Origin: Oceanobacillus manasiensis
GTDB taxonomy: Bacteria; Bacillota; Bacilli; Bacillales; Amphibacillaceae
Length of the DNA: 64,000 bases
NCBI RefSeq assembly: GCF_000724085.1
Contig: NZ_CCDL010000001.1
Location: 1,364,001 to 1,428,000 of the forward strand
Direction: 5' to 3'
Below the pieces are notes generated by a model that ran no database searches, was not told the DNA's origin, and saw only the letters and a program-made list of their open reading frames with translations. Positions 25,091 through 35,217 of this stretch are shown here, in pieces. How positions within the stretch are numbered: position 1 is the stretch's first letter; the number at the start of each line of letters is the position of its first letter. The translations under genes and the position numbers were made by a program.

Positions 25091-26410
25091 ATGGAGCATA
25101 AACAAATACCAAAAGCTTTAACAGCATTAATTCAAAAAGTAGAAAAGAAATTTCCAAATGACGAAAAGTTACATAAGTTATTTGCCAATACCTTTCTAAA
25201 TACATATACCACGACATTGCAGGAAAGTGAAAACGATAAAACGTTTGTCATTACGGGTGATATTCCGGCTATGTGGCTTCGCGATTCTACAGCACAGGTG
25301 CGACCTTACCTGTTAGCAGCTGAGGACCCGGAAATTGCCAAAATGCTTGCTGGTGTATTGAAACAGCAGATCGAATTTGTGCTACTGGATCCTTACGCTA
25401 ATGCATTTAATAAAGAAAGCAACGGACAAGGCTTCCAATCTGATAAAACAACAATGCATCCAGGAGTGTGGGAGCGGAAGTATGAAATTGATTCGTTATG
25501 CTATCCATTACAGCTAGGGTATCTATTATGGAAACAGACAGGAAGCACAGCGCATTTTGATAGCCAATTTAAAGAAGCGGTGCAGGTAATCATAGACCTT
25601 TGGAAAACGGAACAGTATCATGAAACAAATTCACCCTACTTATTTGAACGGATGGATGTAAGGCAGTCTGATACATTAAACCGTGATGGAAAAGGTAGTA
25701 AGACAGCATACACGGGAATGACATGGAGTGGGTTCCGTCCTAGTGATGATGCTTGTCTTTATGGCTATTTAGTCCCGTCAAATATGTTTGCAACAGTCGT
25801 GTTGGGTTACATTTCGGAGGTCAGTGAACAGGTTTGGAAGGACAGTGAACTTCAAACAAAATCCAACGAGTTAAGGGATGAGATTTTAGAAGGAATTCAG
25901 CGTTTTGCTGTATCAGATCATCCATACTATGGTGAAGTTTATAGCTATGAAGTCGACGGTAATGGAAATAAACTATTTATGGACGATGCCAATGTTCCGA
26001 GTTTACTAGCTGCACCATACCTTGGATTTTGTGAGAAAAATGAAGAACGCTACCAAAACACTAGAAAACTATTACTTTCAAGAGAGAATCCGTTTTATTA
26101 TGAAGGTGAAGTTGCAAATGGAATTGGCAGTCCCCATACCCCAGACCATTACATCTGGCATATTGCATTAAGTATGCAGGGACTCACAGCTTCAACGTTA
26201 GAAGAGAAACAGCAGATTTTAGAATTAATAAAAGCTACGGACGGCGACACAGGGTATTTACATGAGGGCTTCAATGCTTCAGATCCAAATAAATTCACAC
26301 GTGATTGGTTTGCTTGGTCTAATTCTCTATTTAGTGAATTCGTTCTTGATCTTTGTGGTGAAACGATTAAAGGGAGCCCATTAGCTAGTCTTAAAGAGAA
26401 TGTCATGTAG
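25091..26410 (+). CDS. GH125 exo-alpha-1,6-mannosidase
   Basis: GH125 enzymes (formerly DUF1237) are metal-independent inverting exo-alpha-1,6-mannosidases. In streptococci and clostridia they trim N-glycans. The 439-residue protein has the conserved GDIPAMWLRDSTAQVRPYL block (about 56-74), MTWSGFRPSDDA and, near the end, GYLHEGFNAS with FTRDWFAWSNSLF. No signal peptide is present, so it acts after uptake. AAAGGGGAAATGAAC lies before the ATG, 36 nt after the GH1 stop. Confidence 0.93.
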   Translation: MEHKQIPKALTALIQKVEKKFPNDEKLHKLFANTFLNTYTTTLQESENDKTFVITGDIPAMWLRDSTAQVRPYLLAAEDPEIAKMLAGVLKQQIEFVLLDPYANAFNKESNGQGFQSDKTTMHPGVWERKYEIDSLCYPLQLGYLLWKQTGSTAHFDSQFKEAVQVIIDLWKTEQYHETNSPYLFERMDVRQSDTLNRDGKGSKTAYTGMTWSGFRPSDDACLYGYLVPSNMFATVVLGYISEVSEQVWKDSELQTKSNELRDEILEGIQRFAVSDHPYYGEVYSYEVDGNGNKLFMDDANVPSLLAAPYLGFCEKNEERYQNTRKLLLSRENPFYYEGEVANGIGSPHTPDHYIWHIALSMQGLTASTLEEKQQILELIKATDGDTGYLHEGFNASDPNKFTRDWFAWSNSLFSEFVLDLCGETIKGSPLASLKENVM

Positions 26411-26424
26411 GGAGAGTGGCGAAT

Positions 26425-27051
26425 ATGATCAGAGTATTTACGGAAATAAGTCAGTGGATTAGTAGATTGTTGTTACTGAATTTGTGCTGGGTCATTGGTT
26501 TGCTTGTTGGGCTTGTTCTATTTGGCTTTATGCCAGCAACAATTGCGATGCATGATATAACGAGAAAATGGGCTCATGGGGACTTGGAAGTACCGATTAT
26601 AAAGCGATTTATTCAGTCTTACCGTGAAAATTTTATAAAAAAGAACCTTGTTGGGGCAGCATTTGTGCTGGTAGGATCTTTTCTTTTGGTAAACTTAAGA
26701 TTTGCTTCTATTGTTGAGGGAACAGTGATGATGGCTGTTTATTACTTTATTTTATTTGCTTTGTTTATTCTTCTTATGAGTCTGATTACTTTCTTTAACG
26801 TGTATAATCATTATCACTATGATTCTTTCAAGCAATATGTACAGCAGTCTATTGCTATTACAGTAGCAAGTCCTGCTTTGATGGTATTAACATCCATAGG
26901 TTTAGGGCTCATTATATGGTTATTTTATCAAGTGCCAGGACTAACCTTATTCTTCTTAGGAGTCTTTCCGGCTTATTGGAGCAGTATCGTAAGCAAAAAA
27001 AGATTTGGTATACTAGAAAAGAAGATTCAGGAGGCTAATTTTGTTTCATGA
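26425..27051 (+). CDS. DUF624 membrane protein, YesL-like
   Basis: A 208-residue membrane protein of the DUF624/YesL family, with about five membrane segments. YesL proteins accompany YesM/YesN two-component systems and polysaccharide ABC importers in Bacillales; their biochemical role is not established. I start at ATG 26425, with GGGAGAG 8 nt upstream, rather than the in-frame GTG at 26416. It sits between GH125 and the YesM-like kinase. Confidence 0.82.
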   Translation: MIRVFTEISQWISRLLLLNLCWVIGLLVGLVLFGFMPATIAMHDITRKWAHGDLEVPIIKRFIQSYRENFIKKNLVGAAFVLVGSFLLVNLRFASIVEGTVMMAVYYFILFALFILLMSLITFFNVYNHYHYDSFKQYVQQSIAITVASPALMVLTSIGLGLIIWLFYQVPGLTLFFLGVFPAYWSSIVSKKRFGILEKKIQEANFVS

Positions 27052-27080
27052 CTACTGCAGTTTGAAAGAGGGTTTAGCCG

Positions 27081-28841
27081 GTGTGGTTTAAAAAGCATAA
27101 AATATTCTCTTCGATAAGCAAATTATGGCATCAGGTTTTCAGTAGAATACTTTTTATCTACTCCGTGACAATCGTGATTGTGATTTCTCTTCTGCTTCTC
27201 TTTATTGGGCACTTTTTACATAAAGAGTATGTCGAACAAGCATTGAGAGCGAATGACCACACACTTGATCGTTTAGAGACTTATTTTGATTCAAGGAACC
27301 AAAATCTTTCCGCAAATTTACTGAGGCTTTATTATAATAATGATCTCGTTGAATCGGTAGCATATGCGCTGCAAAACAATCGCGAGGATTACTGGGAATA
27401 TAGACTAGATAGTTACATGAAAAGTAATTCCTTTGTACCGACAACCATTGATTCGTTTGTCAACACCATGTATTTAACAGATCAGGATATTGATGCAATT
27501 AATATTTCCAGCCTGGAAACCGGGAACTCGTTTAATTATATTTTTAATCATTACAACTGGAGTCAAATGCGGATGGAGAAAGAGGACAGCTTTCTACCGG
27601 ATATAAAGAATGGGATCGCAATCTCTAAACCTATCCATGATGGTGTTTCACCTGAAAGTATTGGAACCTTTACGGCTTATTATAGTTTGGACAAGTTGAA
27701 TAATGATGAGGAAATATTAGGAAACAGTGAAGTTGGTGGAGTACAGGTTTATTCCCTTGATAAAGAGCTTCTATTCAGCTCGGTTGATGAATTGGAAAAC
27801 GTCCCAGTACCTACTGGGATGTCCAATAACGAACAAATAGAATGGGGCCACGATGACGGAACTTATTATTTAAATCACAGAGTAGATTATAATTTAGGCT
27901 TTATCTATGTTGGGGTTGTACCAGAAGATGAAATTGAAGGGATATCGTTTACTTTTTGGTTTACGGTTCTAGCCATTATATTCCTAGCGATTATGGTCGT
28001 GTTAACAGGCTATGTAGTTATTCGAAAATATGCTAGAAGAATGCGTGAGATTGAGTACCATATGCTTCAAGTACAGGACGGGAACTTTACAACACGTGTA
28101 AATGTGTCCGAGCAGGATAAGGATGAATTATCAACCATAGCAAACAGCTTTAATCGCATGGTTCAAGAACTGAATTCTTATATTGATAGAGCCTTCGTCT
28201 TAGAAATGAAGAAAAGAGAGGCGGAAATGCGGGCATTGCAGTCGCAAATAAACCCACATTTTCTTTATAACACGTTGGAATCTATTCGAATGAAAGCAGT
28301 AATCGAAGGATCAAAAGGGACGGCAGCTATGACTTACCATCTCGCCACAACTCTTAGATATTCTCTGTCAGATAAACAGCAGGTACAATTGAAGGAAGAG
28401 CTCGAACATTTAAAGCAATATATGAAAATTATGGAGTATCGCTTTGCAAGTAAACTTTCAGTAGAGTACGAGATTGACGAATCATTGCTAACCTTACCAG
28501 TCCTACGGTTCATATTGCAGCCGGTGGCAGAGAATTATATCATCCACGGATTCAAGGCGGACCAACAAGGAAACCAGTTAAAAATCCAGGTTAAAGCATT
28601 GGAAGATCGTAAGGTTGCAATCACCATGCGTGATAATGGAAAAGGGATTGAAATAGAGAGGTTACATTCCATTCAGGAAAAGCTTTATGGAGAAGAAGGG
28701 ACCTCCTCGGAATCCATTGGGCTATCTAATATCCATCAACGAATTCAGTTACAATACGGAAAACCATATGGTCTATTTATAAAAAGTGAGAAAGATATAG
28801 GAACAGAAGTTACACTAATTCTACCTGTTGGACAAGAATAA
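27081..28841 (+). CDS. YesM-like sensor histidine kinase
   Basis: A membrane kinase of 586 residues. It has a first membrane helix (about 20-45), a large extracellular sensor region (about 46-290, Cache-like), a second helix (about 290-315), a HAMP linker (about 318-370), a His_kinase domain with H393 in QSQINPHFLYNTLES, and a HATPase with NYIIHGFKA and DNGKGIE. The start is GTG, with AAAGAGGG 8 nt upstream. The partner is the YesN-like regulator at 32498, separated from it by the GH85 gene. The ligand is probably a glycan fragment or its binding-protein complex. Confidence 0.9.
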   Translation: MWFKKHKIFSSISKLWHQVFSRILFIYSVTIVIVISLLLLFIGHFLHKEYVEQALRANDHTLDRLETYFDSRNQNLSANLLRLYYNNDLVESVAYALQNNREDYWEYRLDSYMKSNSFVPTTIDSFVNTMYLTDQDIDAINISSLETGNSFNYIFNHYNWSQMRMEKEDSFLPDIKNGIAISKPIHDGVSPESIGTFTAYYSLDKLNNDEEILGNSEVGGVQVYSLDKELLFSSVDELENVPVPTGMSNNEQIEWGHDDGTYYLNHRVDYNLGFIYVGVVPEDEIEGISFTFWFTVLAIIFLAIMVVLTGYVVIRKYARRMREIEYHMLQVQDGNFTTRVNVSEQDKDELSTIANSFNRMVQELNSYIDRAFVLEMKKREAEMRALQSQINPHFLYNTLESIRMKAVIEGSKGTAAMTYHLATTLRYSLSDKQQVQLKEELEHLKQYMKIMEYRFASKLSVEYEIDESLLTLPVLRFILQPVAENYIIHGFKADQQGNQLKIQVKALEDRKVAITMRDNGKGIEIERLHSIQEKLYGEEGTSSESIGLSNIHQRIQLQYGKPYGLFIKSEKDIGTEVTLILPVGQE

Positions 28842-28888
28842 AAGAAGTTAATTATATAGGCCATTGTACACATAGAGGGCGATTTTAT

Positions 28889-28924
28889 GGGACGAAATCT
28901 TCAGTTGGGTTTCGTCTCTTTTAA
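28889..28924 (+). terminator. Probable terminator after the YesM-like kinase
   Basis: GACGAAA pairs with TTTCGTC across a loop of about 11 nt, followed by TCTTTT. It is modest in length but well placed, about 50 nt after the kinase stop. Confidence 0.6.
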
Positions 28925-28931
28925 AAGTTAA

Positions 28932-29090
28932 ACGCAGGGGACTCACGTCCAGTTTCAGCACCCAGAAACTAGGCGACTTCACAAATTGCCCTACGATAAG
29001 TCATCATCGGTTCGTATCCTCACCGTGATTCCTTTATCTCAGTTAATTCGTTCCAGTCACTACGTTTCTAAACGGATGCTTACACTTTTG
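28932..29090 (+). repeat. Decayed Bacillaceae intergenic repeat
   Basis: The stretch containing CAGTTTCAGCACCCAGAAAC, GGCGACTTC and CCCTACGATAAGTCATCATC resembles, from memory, an interspersed non-coding repeat of Bacillaceae with a core like CAGCGCCTAG...GATAAGTCAACATC. This copy is degenerate. It fills the gap before the GH85 gene. Confidence 0.4.
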
Positions 29091-29164
29091 AGTTCTTCAT
29101 ATAGTTTTTTCATTATTTCTAACATTTATCCAATAGGAGGATTTTAAATATCTTGCTAGACTTA

Positions 29165-29178
29165 TGTAAGTGCTTACA
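29165..29178 (+). promoter_or_regulatory. cre-like CcpA site before the GH85 gene
   Basis: TGTAAGTGCTTACA is a perfect palindrome and fits the cre core TGNAANCGNWNNCA with one mismatch (T for the central C). It lies 20-33 nt before the GH85 start, where binding would block transcription. Confidence 0.5.
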
Positions 29179-29197
29179 AAAAAGGAGGAGTGATTGG

Positions 29198-32100
29198 ATG
29201 AGAAGTTTTCATCGAAAGAAAGTATTTAGAAAGACATTCGTTATATTGGTTGCCACCGTTTTAATGGTGCAAATGTTTGCAACGGTAGCATTTGCTGGGG
29301 ACACGCTGCCATACACTGGGCAAAGTGCGACTGGTGAAAAGCAACCAACACAGCATGGCTATACCTCTCATGATATTTTAAAATGGGAGCCAGACCGGGA
29401 TAAATTTGCCGATATGTTTCGTTCTCGGGTACCACTACAAGAACGAAATGAGCCTTTTGCTGCCACACAGGCCAACCCTGAATTACCTGCTGAAACACAA
29501 ATGTTTAATTTAGCAGGCGATTATGGAAACGCTTTTATGGATAGCACTGCCTATACCAATAAGTTTGGCCAATACACGTTTCCTTATTGGCAATATGTTG
29601 ATTATTATTCTTATTGGCATGGGACAGCTACAGCGGATGTGCCGAGAGATCTTTATGATCCTGAACTCCCTTGGTATGAAAGATGGTTTGAATTTGGGGT
29701 GTTGAATGTTCCCAACCCAGCCTATACCAATGCAGCGCATAAAAATGGAGTTGAATCACTTGGTGTTATTTTCTTCTCAAGCAACGATAGAGGCCCACAA
29801 TCGTATACACAGATGGTCAAAAGGGATAAGGATGGCAATTTCCCAGTAGCAGACAAGCTAGTGGAAATCGCCGAGTATTTTGGATTCGATGGTTACTTCT
29901 TTAACCAAGAGGAATTGACAGGAATAAAACTAGAAGATATTCCCGAGTATAAGGAATTTATGAAGTACATCCGTGAACAAGGATTGTATGTCCAATGGTA
30001 TGATTCAACAAAGAATGATTCTGGACGGTTATATTATGAAAATGAATTTAATAAAGCAAACAGTCCATTCTTACGGGATGCAGAATACGGAGATATTGCT
30101 CATTCTATTTTCTTGAACTATAACTGGAACAGGACAAGAATGGAAAATTCAAAAGCACATGCTGAAGAACTAGGATTAGATCCACTTGAAAGTGTATTTG
30201 CAGGTGTGGAAGCAGGTGCAGATAGGTTTGGAAGACACCGAAATAATCTACAGAATAATCTAGATCAGAATGGTAACCCAATGAACAGCATAGCCATGCT
30301 TGGTGCTGATTTTACTCATCATGGTTTGGATGAAGACCTAGGGGGAGAAGACACGCTAAGAAGGTTTGACAACGATTATCAATGGATGTCGTTCATTCGT
30401 GACCGTGCTTGGTGGTCAGGTCCGAACTTAGATCCAACAAACACAGGAAGAGATTCGCAGGCTTCCTTATCAGATGTTGGTGCACAGGGAGGTAACTGGG
30501 ACGGTGTAGCTGCATATATCGCAGAACGAAGTGTTATTGATGGTGGAAATTTCGTCTCTCACTTTAATCTTGGCAGAGGGTTACACTACTACCAAAATGG
30601 CGAAATCAGTAATCCTGAAGAATGGTCAAATATTAATATACAAGACGTACCTGTGACATGGCAATGGTGGATCGATACGCCGGGCACAGAATTACATGTG
30701 GACTATGATTTCGGAGCGGATTACAATGCTGGATCAAGGTATGATTATGAACAAATTGGTGCTTATGAGGGTGGTAATTCACTTGTTGTAAATGGAACAT
30801 TGGATGCCGAGAATTTCTTAAGACTTTATAAAACAGATATAGATCTTCATGAGACTTCCGAATTCTCTTTAACATATAATAAGAGCTCAAATGATGCGTC
30901 GAACATGCATTTAGGGGTGATTTTTGAGGAATCTCCAGATGAAGTAGAAAAAATAGCGATACCAAACTCGGATGAGAAGTCAGAAGGATGGGTTACACAA
31001 AACGTGGACCTTTCTGAGTATGCTGGTAAATCGGTTGCTGCCTTTGGTATTGTATTTGACCCACAGGATAATGAACAGATTGATAACTTCCAAGTTAATC
31101 TTGGCGAAGTGAAATTTACTGATCATTCAATTGAGAAGCCAAATGCACCTACAGGCCTGCAGATTTCAAAGGCATTTACAGCTTCTGAGGAAATGTATAT
31201 TTCTTGGGACATCGCACCATACGAGCAGGTCAAACAATATAACGTTTATAATAATGGCGTGTATGTTGGTGGCATATATGATGAGGTTTTCTATATTAAA
31301 AACATGCAAGGCCTATCAGGAAATGTATCCGTAACTGCTGTAAGTGAAGATGGACAGGAAAGTGATCCTGTCACCATTCCTTATAACTTTGAAGAAAGTG
31401 TGCAAGATATAGCGGTAACACAGACTTCAAGCGGTGAGATGAATGTTTCGTGGGAAAACCCAGCTTCTATTGAGGAACAAATAACAGTAAAGCTTTCAAC
31501 CGAATATGATGAAACCGAAAAAGTTGACGAACGTGCTGTATTACAAAACGAGGAGTCAGAGGTTACTTTCAACAATACTCCAGTAAATGGCGATAAATAC
31601 CTTATCCAAATCCAGGTGGATGATGGAAATTGGGTAAGTTATTCGGATACGTTTGTTGATAAAGAAATCGAAGCTTATCCTGCAGAGAGTGTGACCCTTG
31701 ATGGAAAGAATGTTTCGTGGGAGCTACCAACTCAAAGGGATTGGCATTACCTGTATGTTTATGAAGATGGTGAACCGTTAACTTTCCAAACAACGTATAG
31801 TCAAGGAGCAAAGCCTTATATTATAAGAGGTAGAACACATTTAACAGAACTTGAATTCCAGACTGCATCCACAGATAGTAAACTGGAATTTGTTATACAG
31901 GATTATGCAGGAAATACAGCAAAAACAGTAGTGAGAACGACGTTAGAAGAGCTGTACGTGGATATAGAACAATACACGAAGGATGGAGAACTATCCAATG
32001 CAGCATCAAAACAATTAACGAACACGTTAAAAACGGCTGAGAAGCATTACAACAAAGGGAAATGGAAACAGGCTGAGCATCATTTACAGAAATACCTCTC

Positions 32101-32206
32101 CAAATTTGATGGGAAGCAACTAGGTGATCTATCTAACGATACGCAAAATGTGTTAAAGAGTAGTGGAGCCTACCTATTAAAGAAATGGTTAGAGGAAATC
32201 AAATAA
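29198..32206 (+). CDS. Secreted GH85 endo-beta-N-acetylglucosaminidase
   Basis: ENGases of GH85 cut between the two core GlcNAc residues of N-glycans, releasing high-mannose or complex glycans from protein. I start at ATG 29198 (GGAGGAG upstream; 1,002 aa); the longer frame adds 15 residues and covers the cre-like site. Order: signal peptide ending near AFAG; GH85 barrel (about 50-480) with the N-x-E catalytic pair N236/E238 in GYFFNQEE; a jelly-roll domain (about 480-650); two fibronectin-like domains (about 655-900); and a C-terminal helical FIMAH-type domain (about 905-1002). No sorting signal or lipobox is present, so the enzyme should be released or held by its accessory domains. It lies between YesM- and YesN-like genes. 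Confidence 0.93.
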   Translation: MRSFHRKKVFRKTFVILVATVLMVQMFATVAFAGDTLPYTGQSATGEKQPTQHGYTSHDILKWEPDRDKFADMFRSRVPLQERNEPFAATQANPELPAETQMFNLAGDYGNAFMDSTAYTNKFGQYTFPYWQYVDYYSYWHGTATADVPRDLYDPELPWYERWFEFGVLNVPNPAYTNAAHKNGVESLGVIFFSSNDRGPQSYTQMVKRDKDGNFPVADKLVEIAEYFGFDGYFFNQEELTGIKLEDIPEYKEFMKYIREQGLYVQWYDSTKNDSGRLYYENEFNKANSPFLRDAEYGDIAHSIFLNYNWNRTRMENSKAHAEELGLDPLESVFAGVEAGADRFGRHRNNLQNNLDQNGNPMNSIAMLGADFTHHGLDEDLGGEDTLRRFDNDYQWMSFIRDRAWWSGPNLDPTNTGRDSQASLSDVGAQGGNWDGVAAYIAERSVIDGGNFVSHFNLGRGLHYYQNGEISNPEEWSNINIQDVPVTWQWWIDTPGTELHVDYDFGADYNAGSRYDYEQIGAYEGGNSLVVNGTLDAENFLRLYKTDIDLHETSEFSLTYNKSSNDASNMHLGVIFEESPDEVEKIAIPNSDEKSEGWVTQNVDLSEYAGKSVAAFGIVFDPQDNEQIDNFQVNLGEVKFTDHSIEKPNAPTGLQISKAFTASEEMYISWDIAPYEQVKQYNVYNNGVYVGGIYDEVFYIKNMQGLSGNVSVTAVSEDGQESDPVTIPYNFEESVQDIAVTQTSSGEMNVSWENPASIEEQITVKLSTEYDETEKVDERAVLQNEESEVTFNNTPVNGDKYLIQIQVDDGNWVSYSDTFVDKEIEAYPAESVTLDGKNVSWELPTQRDWHYLYVYEDGEPLTFQTTYSQGAKPYIIRGRTHLTELEFQTASTDSKLEFVIQDYAGNTAKTVVRTTLEELYVDIEQYTKDGELSNAASKQLTNTLKTAEKHYNKGKWKQAEHHLQKYLSKFDGKQLGDLSNDTQNVLKSSGAYLLKKWLEEIK

Positions 32207-32231
32207 GTTAAAACAATATAATATAGTCGGT

Positions 32232-32300
32232 GCAAGCGCCGAGCTGATTCGAATCTTAAGGTTCGAGTCTGGCTCGGCTTTTGCTTTTTAAACAACCCCA
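32232..32300 (+). terminator. Intrinsic terminator after GH85
   Basis: The stem GCCGAGC / GCTCGGC encloses an inner palindrome (TCGAA...TTCGA), followed by TTTTGCTTTTT. It lies about 30 nt after the GH85 stop. Confidence 0.75.
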
Positions 32301-32497
32301 TGTTTTACCCTCTAAACTGGAAGTAAGACCACCAACAAATGAAATTTACTTTATTTAATCCAATCAAACTATGATTTTTTCAATGTTAAAGAAAAAGTCT
32401 ACTTGATATGATGAATGAAAGGGCTTTCATTGACAGGGACATTATAATGAAAATAGTTGATATAAAAAGGACTATAGTGTGGGAAGGAGATAAGTCA

Positions 32498-33991
32498 ATG
32501 TTGCATGTTTTACTTATAGATGATGAACCTCTAATTGTAGAAGGATTACAGGCATTAATTGATTGGGAGAGCCTTGGGTGTAGGATAGTGGGTACCGCAA
32601 ATAGTGCAGAAGAGGCGTTAAAGACATACAGTGACACGGCATGCGATTTGGCCATCACCGATATTAGAATGTCCAGTAAAAGTGGGCTTGAATTAATTGA
32701 AGCATGGCAGCAATTCCAACCTAGCACAAGGTGGATTGTATTATCAGGTTATCAGGAATTTGATTATGTTAAAAAAGGCCTGGAATTAGGAATCGAAAAT
32801 TATTTAGTTAAGCCTGTAAATGAAGAGGAACTTGTGAGAACGGTAGAACAAGTAAAAAGAAAATTGTATCTTTCTAATCAGCAAAGTATTAGAAAATATG
32901 TGCTTAGGGATAATGCAATTTGGTCATATCTTCATGATGAAATACAGCAAGAAGAATTTGAGGCAAGGATGGAAATTTCGGATATGGGCCCCTTTAATTC
33001 TTACAGAAAGCTAGCATTTTTAACTTTTCCTGAAGTGCATACTTTTTCGGAAGAGAAGTTTTCTGCTATTCAAAACCAGTTGGAGCAGGCTTTTAAAACT
33101 GAAAATGCAATTTGCTGTATAACACCGGAGAGCGATTTTCTCTTGCTTTTCCCTACTGACGAAATAACTGACCAAAAAGTAGACAATAAGATTTCTCACT
33201 TTGTAGAGGAGTCCATACGTTTGCCATACATCCTATTTATGGGAGAAAAAGGGGAGACGAAAGCTGAATTAAAAAACAGCTTGTCACAGGCGATTTCCCA
33301 TCGTGACCATTATGCTTTTTTCAATGATATAAAAATTACTTCAGAAGCTTCCTTTCATGAGGTGAATAACCAATTAAAACCAATCCATATGGAAGCATTA
33401 TTAAAAGCGATCAATGAAAGAGATACTCGGCAAGCAAAGGATTGGGTTTCGAAGACGTTGTTAGTGAACACGAGCAGTTCTGACCAGGTGAAAAGTGGCG
33501 CACTAGAAGTTGTTATGGCTATCAATGCACACTCAGCTGCCTTAGAGCGTGTTACGCTGTCTAAGGTTATCGATGAAATGCTAAAAAGTAGAACGATAGC
33601 AGAATTGTCAGATCAAATCGACACAATTATTGAAAATGCAATCTTACACATGAAGAAAGATAAAGAAATCAATCATTCCTTGGTTGAGGATGTTATTGAG
33701 TACTTACAGACAGGTTATAGTGATGAGATTTCTCTTAAGTTGCTTGGACAAAAATTTTACATAAACCCAATTTATCTCGGACAGCTTTTCCATAAGGAAA
33801 TAGGCATCTCTTTTTCGGAATATTTAAATGAAATGCGTTTAGAAAAAGCAAAGGATCTATTACTCCATACACATGAAAAAGCTGGGAAAATCGGAAAGAA
33901 GGCCGGTTATTCTGATCCAACTTATTTTTATAAGCAGTTTAAAAAACATTATGGGGTAACACCGAACGAATATAGAACAATTAATAAATAA
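32498..33991 (+). CDS. YesN-like response regulator, AraC-type output
   Basis: The receiver domain (1-125) has LLIDDEP, phospho-acceptor D55 in LAITDIRMSSKSG and Lys in LVKPV. A long linker (about 130-390) follows, then an AraC-type double helix-turn-helix (about 395-497) with INPIYLGQLFHKEIGISF and AGYSDPTYFYKQFKKHYGV. I start at ATG 32498, with GAAGGAGAT upstream; the longer frame from 32408 lacks a ribosome binding site. It is the expected partner of the YesM-like kinase at 27081, and likely activates the permease operon that follows. Confidence 0.92.
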   Translation: MLHVLLIDDEPLIVEGLQALIDWESLGCRIVGTANSAEEALKTYSDTACDLAITDIRMSSKSGLELIEAWQQFQPSTRWIVLSGYQEFDYVKKGLELGIENYLVKPVNEEELVRTVEQVKRKLYLSNQQSIRKYVLRDNAIWSYLHDEIQQEEFEARMEISDMGPFNSYRKLAFLTFPEVHTFSEEKFSAIQNQLEQAFKTENAICCITPESDFLLLFPTDEITDQKVDNKISHFVEESIRLPYILFMGEKGETKAELKNSLSQAISHRDHYAFFNDIKITSEASFHEVNNQLKPIHMEALLKAINERDTRQAKDWVSKTLLVNTSSSDQVKSGALEVVMAINAHSAALERVTLSKVIDEMLKSRTIAELSDQIDTIIENAILHMKKDKEINHSLVEDVIEYLQTGYSDEISLKLLGQKFYINPIYLGQLFHKEIGISFSEYLNEMRLEKAKDLLLHTHEKAGKIGKKAGYSDPTYFYKQFKKHYGVTPNEYRTINK

Positions 33992-34254
33992 AGGGAAACT
34001 TCGTATGGGGTCTCTCTAACTCCTCCCAACTGCTAGTTGAACGAATCGTACCTTTCCTGTTAGGTTGATCCCCTGCTTCGTCTTTTTAATGGCCTCTTGG
34101 AGTGGGGGGATTGCCAGGTAAGACGGATCGAAGTTTTTCACAAAATTAATCCATTAAATCTATGAATTATCAAATATTCAATCGATTGGGTAATTGGTAG
34201 AATAAATGTAAGGGTTTTCTTTTTGGTTAATACAGTAGGAGGGAGGACGTATAA
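33992..34254. other. Leader region of the ABC importer operon
   Basis: This gap of about 260 nt lies between the YesN-like gene and the first permease. It contains GC-richer sequence of unknown nature at about 34010-34130 and a cre-like site at 34206-34221. I see no ORF. The importer promoter should lie here. Confidence 0.4.
34206..34221 (+). promoter_or_regulatory. cre-like site before the ABC importer operon
   Basis: ATGTAAGGGTTTTCTT fits WTGNAANCGNWNNCWW with one mismatch at the central C. It lies 34-49 nt before the first permease start. Confidence 0.4.
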
Positions 34255-35184
34255 ATGAAGAAGTTTTTTAGAAATCTCTGGGAAAATCGCACTTGGTTGC
34301 TAATGGTGTTGCCAGGTACGTTATGGTTTATCCTCCTCGCCTATATTCCGATGGCGGGTAATGTTATTGCATTTAAAGAGTACACCATTCATCCTGAAGG
34401 TTTCATTGCAAGTATTATACATAGTGACTGGGTAGGGTTCGATAACTTTAAATTCTTGTTCTCAACAAGTGATGCCTGGGTTATTACGCGAAATACCATC
34501 CTTTATAATTTAGTGTTTATTTTACTTGGGTTAGCCTTGGCTGTTGCACTCGCAATCTTACTAAGCCAGCTGGCAAATAAGCGACTTGCAAAAGTATATC
34601 AAACAGGAATGCTTTTCCCACATTTCCTATCATGGGTAGTTGTAAGTTATTTTGTTTTCAGTTTCCTTAGTATGGATAAGGGCTTGTTTAATAATATCCT
34701 GGAATCACTCGGTATGAGTGGAATTTCATGGTACCACGAACCAGAATATTGGCCATATATCCTAACCTCAATGAATGTATGGAAAACAGTAGGTTTCTCT
34801 AGCATTATTTACTTAGCTGCTATAGCTGGTATAAATCGAGATTACTATGAAGCGGCAATGATTGATGGAGCAAGTAAATGGCAGCAAATTAAGCATGTGA
34901 CATTACCTGCATTGATGCCGTTAATGGTTATTTTGACCATTCTGGATATAGGTAAGATATTCCGAGCAGATTTTGGACTTTTCTACCAGGTACCAAGAGA
35001 TTCAGGGACATTATATTCGGTTACCAATGTAATTGATACCTATGTATATCGTGGGTTAATGCAAATGGGAGATATTAGTATGACCACGGCAGCAGGCTTG
35101 TATCAATCAATGGTAGGGTTGATCCTTGTTTTATTAACGAATTATATAGTGAAGAGAATTGATAAAGATTATGCACTGTTCTAA
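34255..35184 (+). CDS. ABC sugar importer permease 1, LplB-like
   Basis: A 309-residue MalF-type permease of the carbohydrate uptake transporter 1 family. It has six membrane segments and the EAA loop YYEAAMIDGASKWQQIKHVT that contacts the ATPase. Sequence style is that of LplB/YtcP-type oligosaccharide importers. AGGAGGGAGG precedes the ATG. It pairs with the next gene. No ATPase gene is nearby, so a shared MsmX-type ATPase encoded elsewhere is expected. Confidence 0.93.
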   Translation: MKKFFRNLWENRTWLLMVLPGTLWFILLAYIPMAGNVIAFKEYTIHPEGFIASIIHSDWVGFDNFKFLFSTSDAWVITRNTILYNLVFILLGLALAVALAILLSQLANKRLAKVYQTGMLFPHFLSWVVVSYFVFSFLSMDKGLFNNILESLGMSGISWYHEPEYWPYILTSMNVWKTVGFSSIIYLAAIAGINRDYYEAAMIDGASKWQQIKHVTLPALMPLMVILTILDIGKIFRADFGLFYQVPRDSGTLYSVTNVIDTYVYRGLMQMGDISMTTAAGLYQSMVGLILVLLTNYIVKRIDKDYALF

Positions 35185-35217
35185 GCCATTTATGTAAGTG
35201 AAGGAGGGGGATTAGCA

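Noticed and set aside
33992-34130. Terminator after the YesN-like gene
   Set aside because: GC-rich segments with a CTTTTTA tract are present, but I could not draw a continuous stem directly before the T-run.
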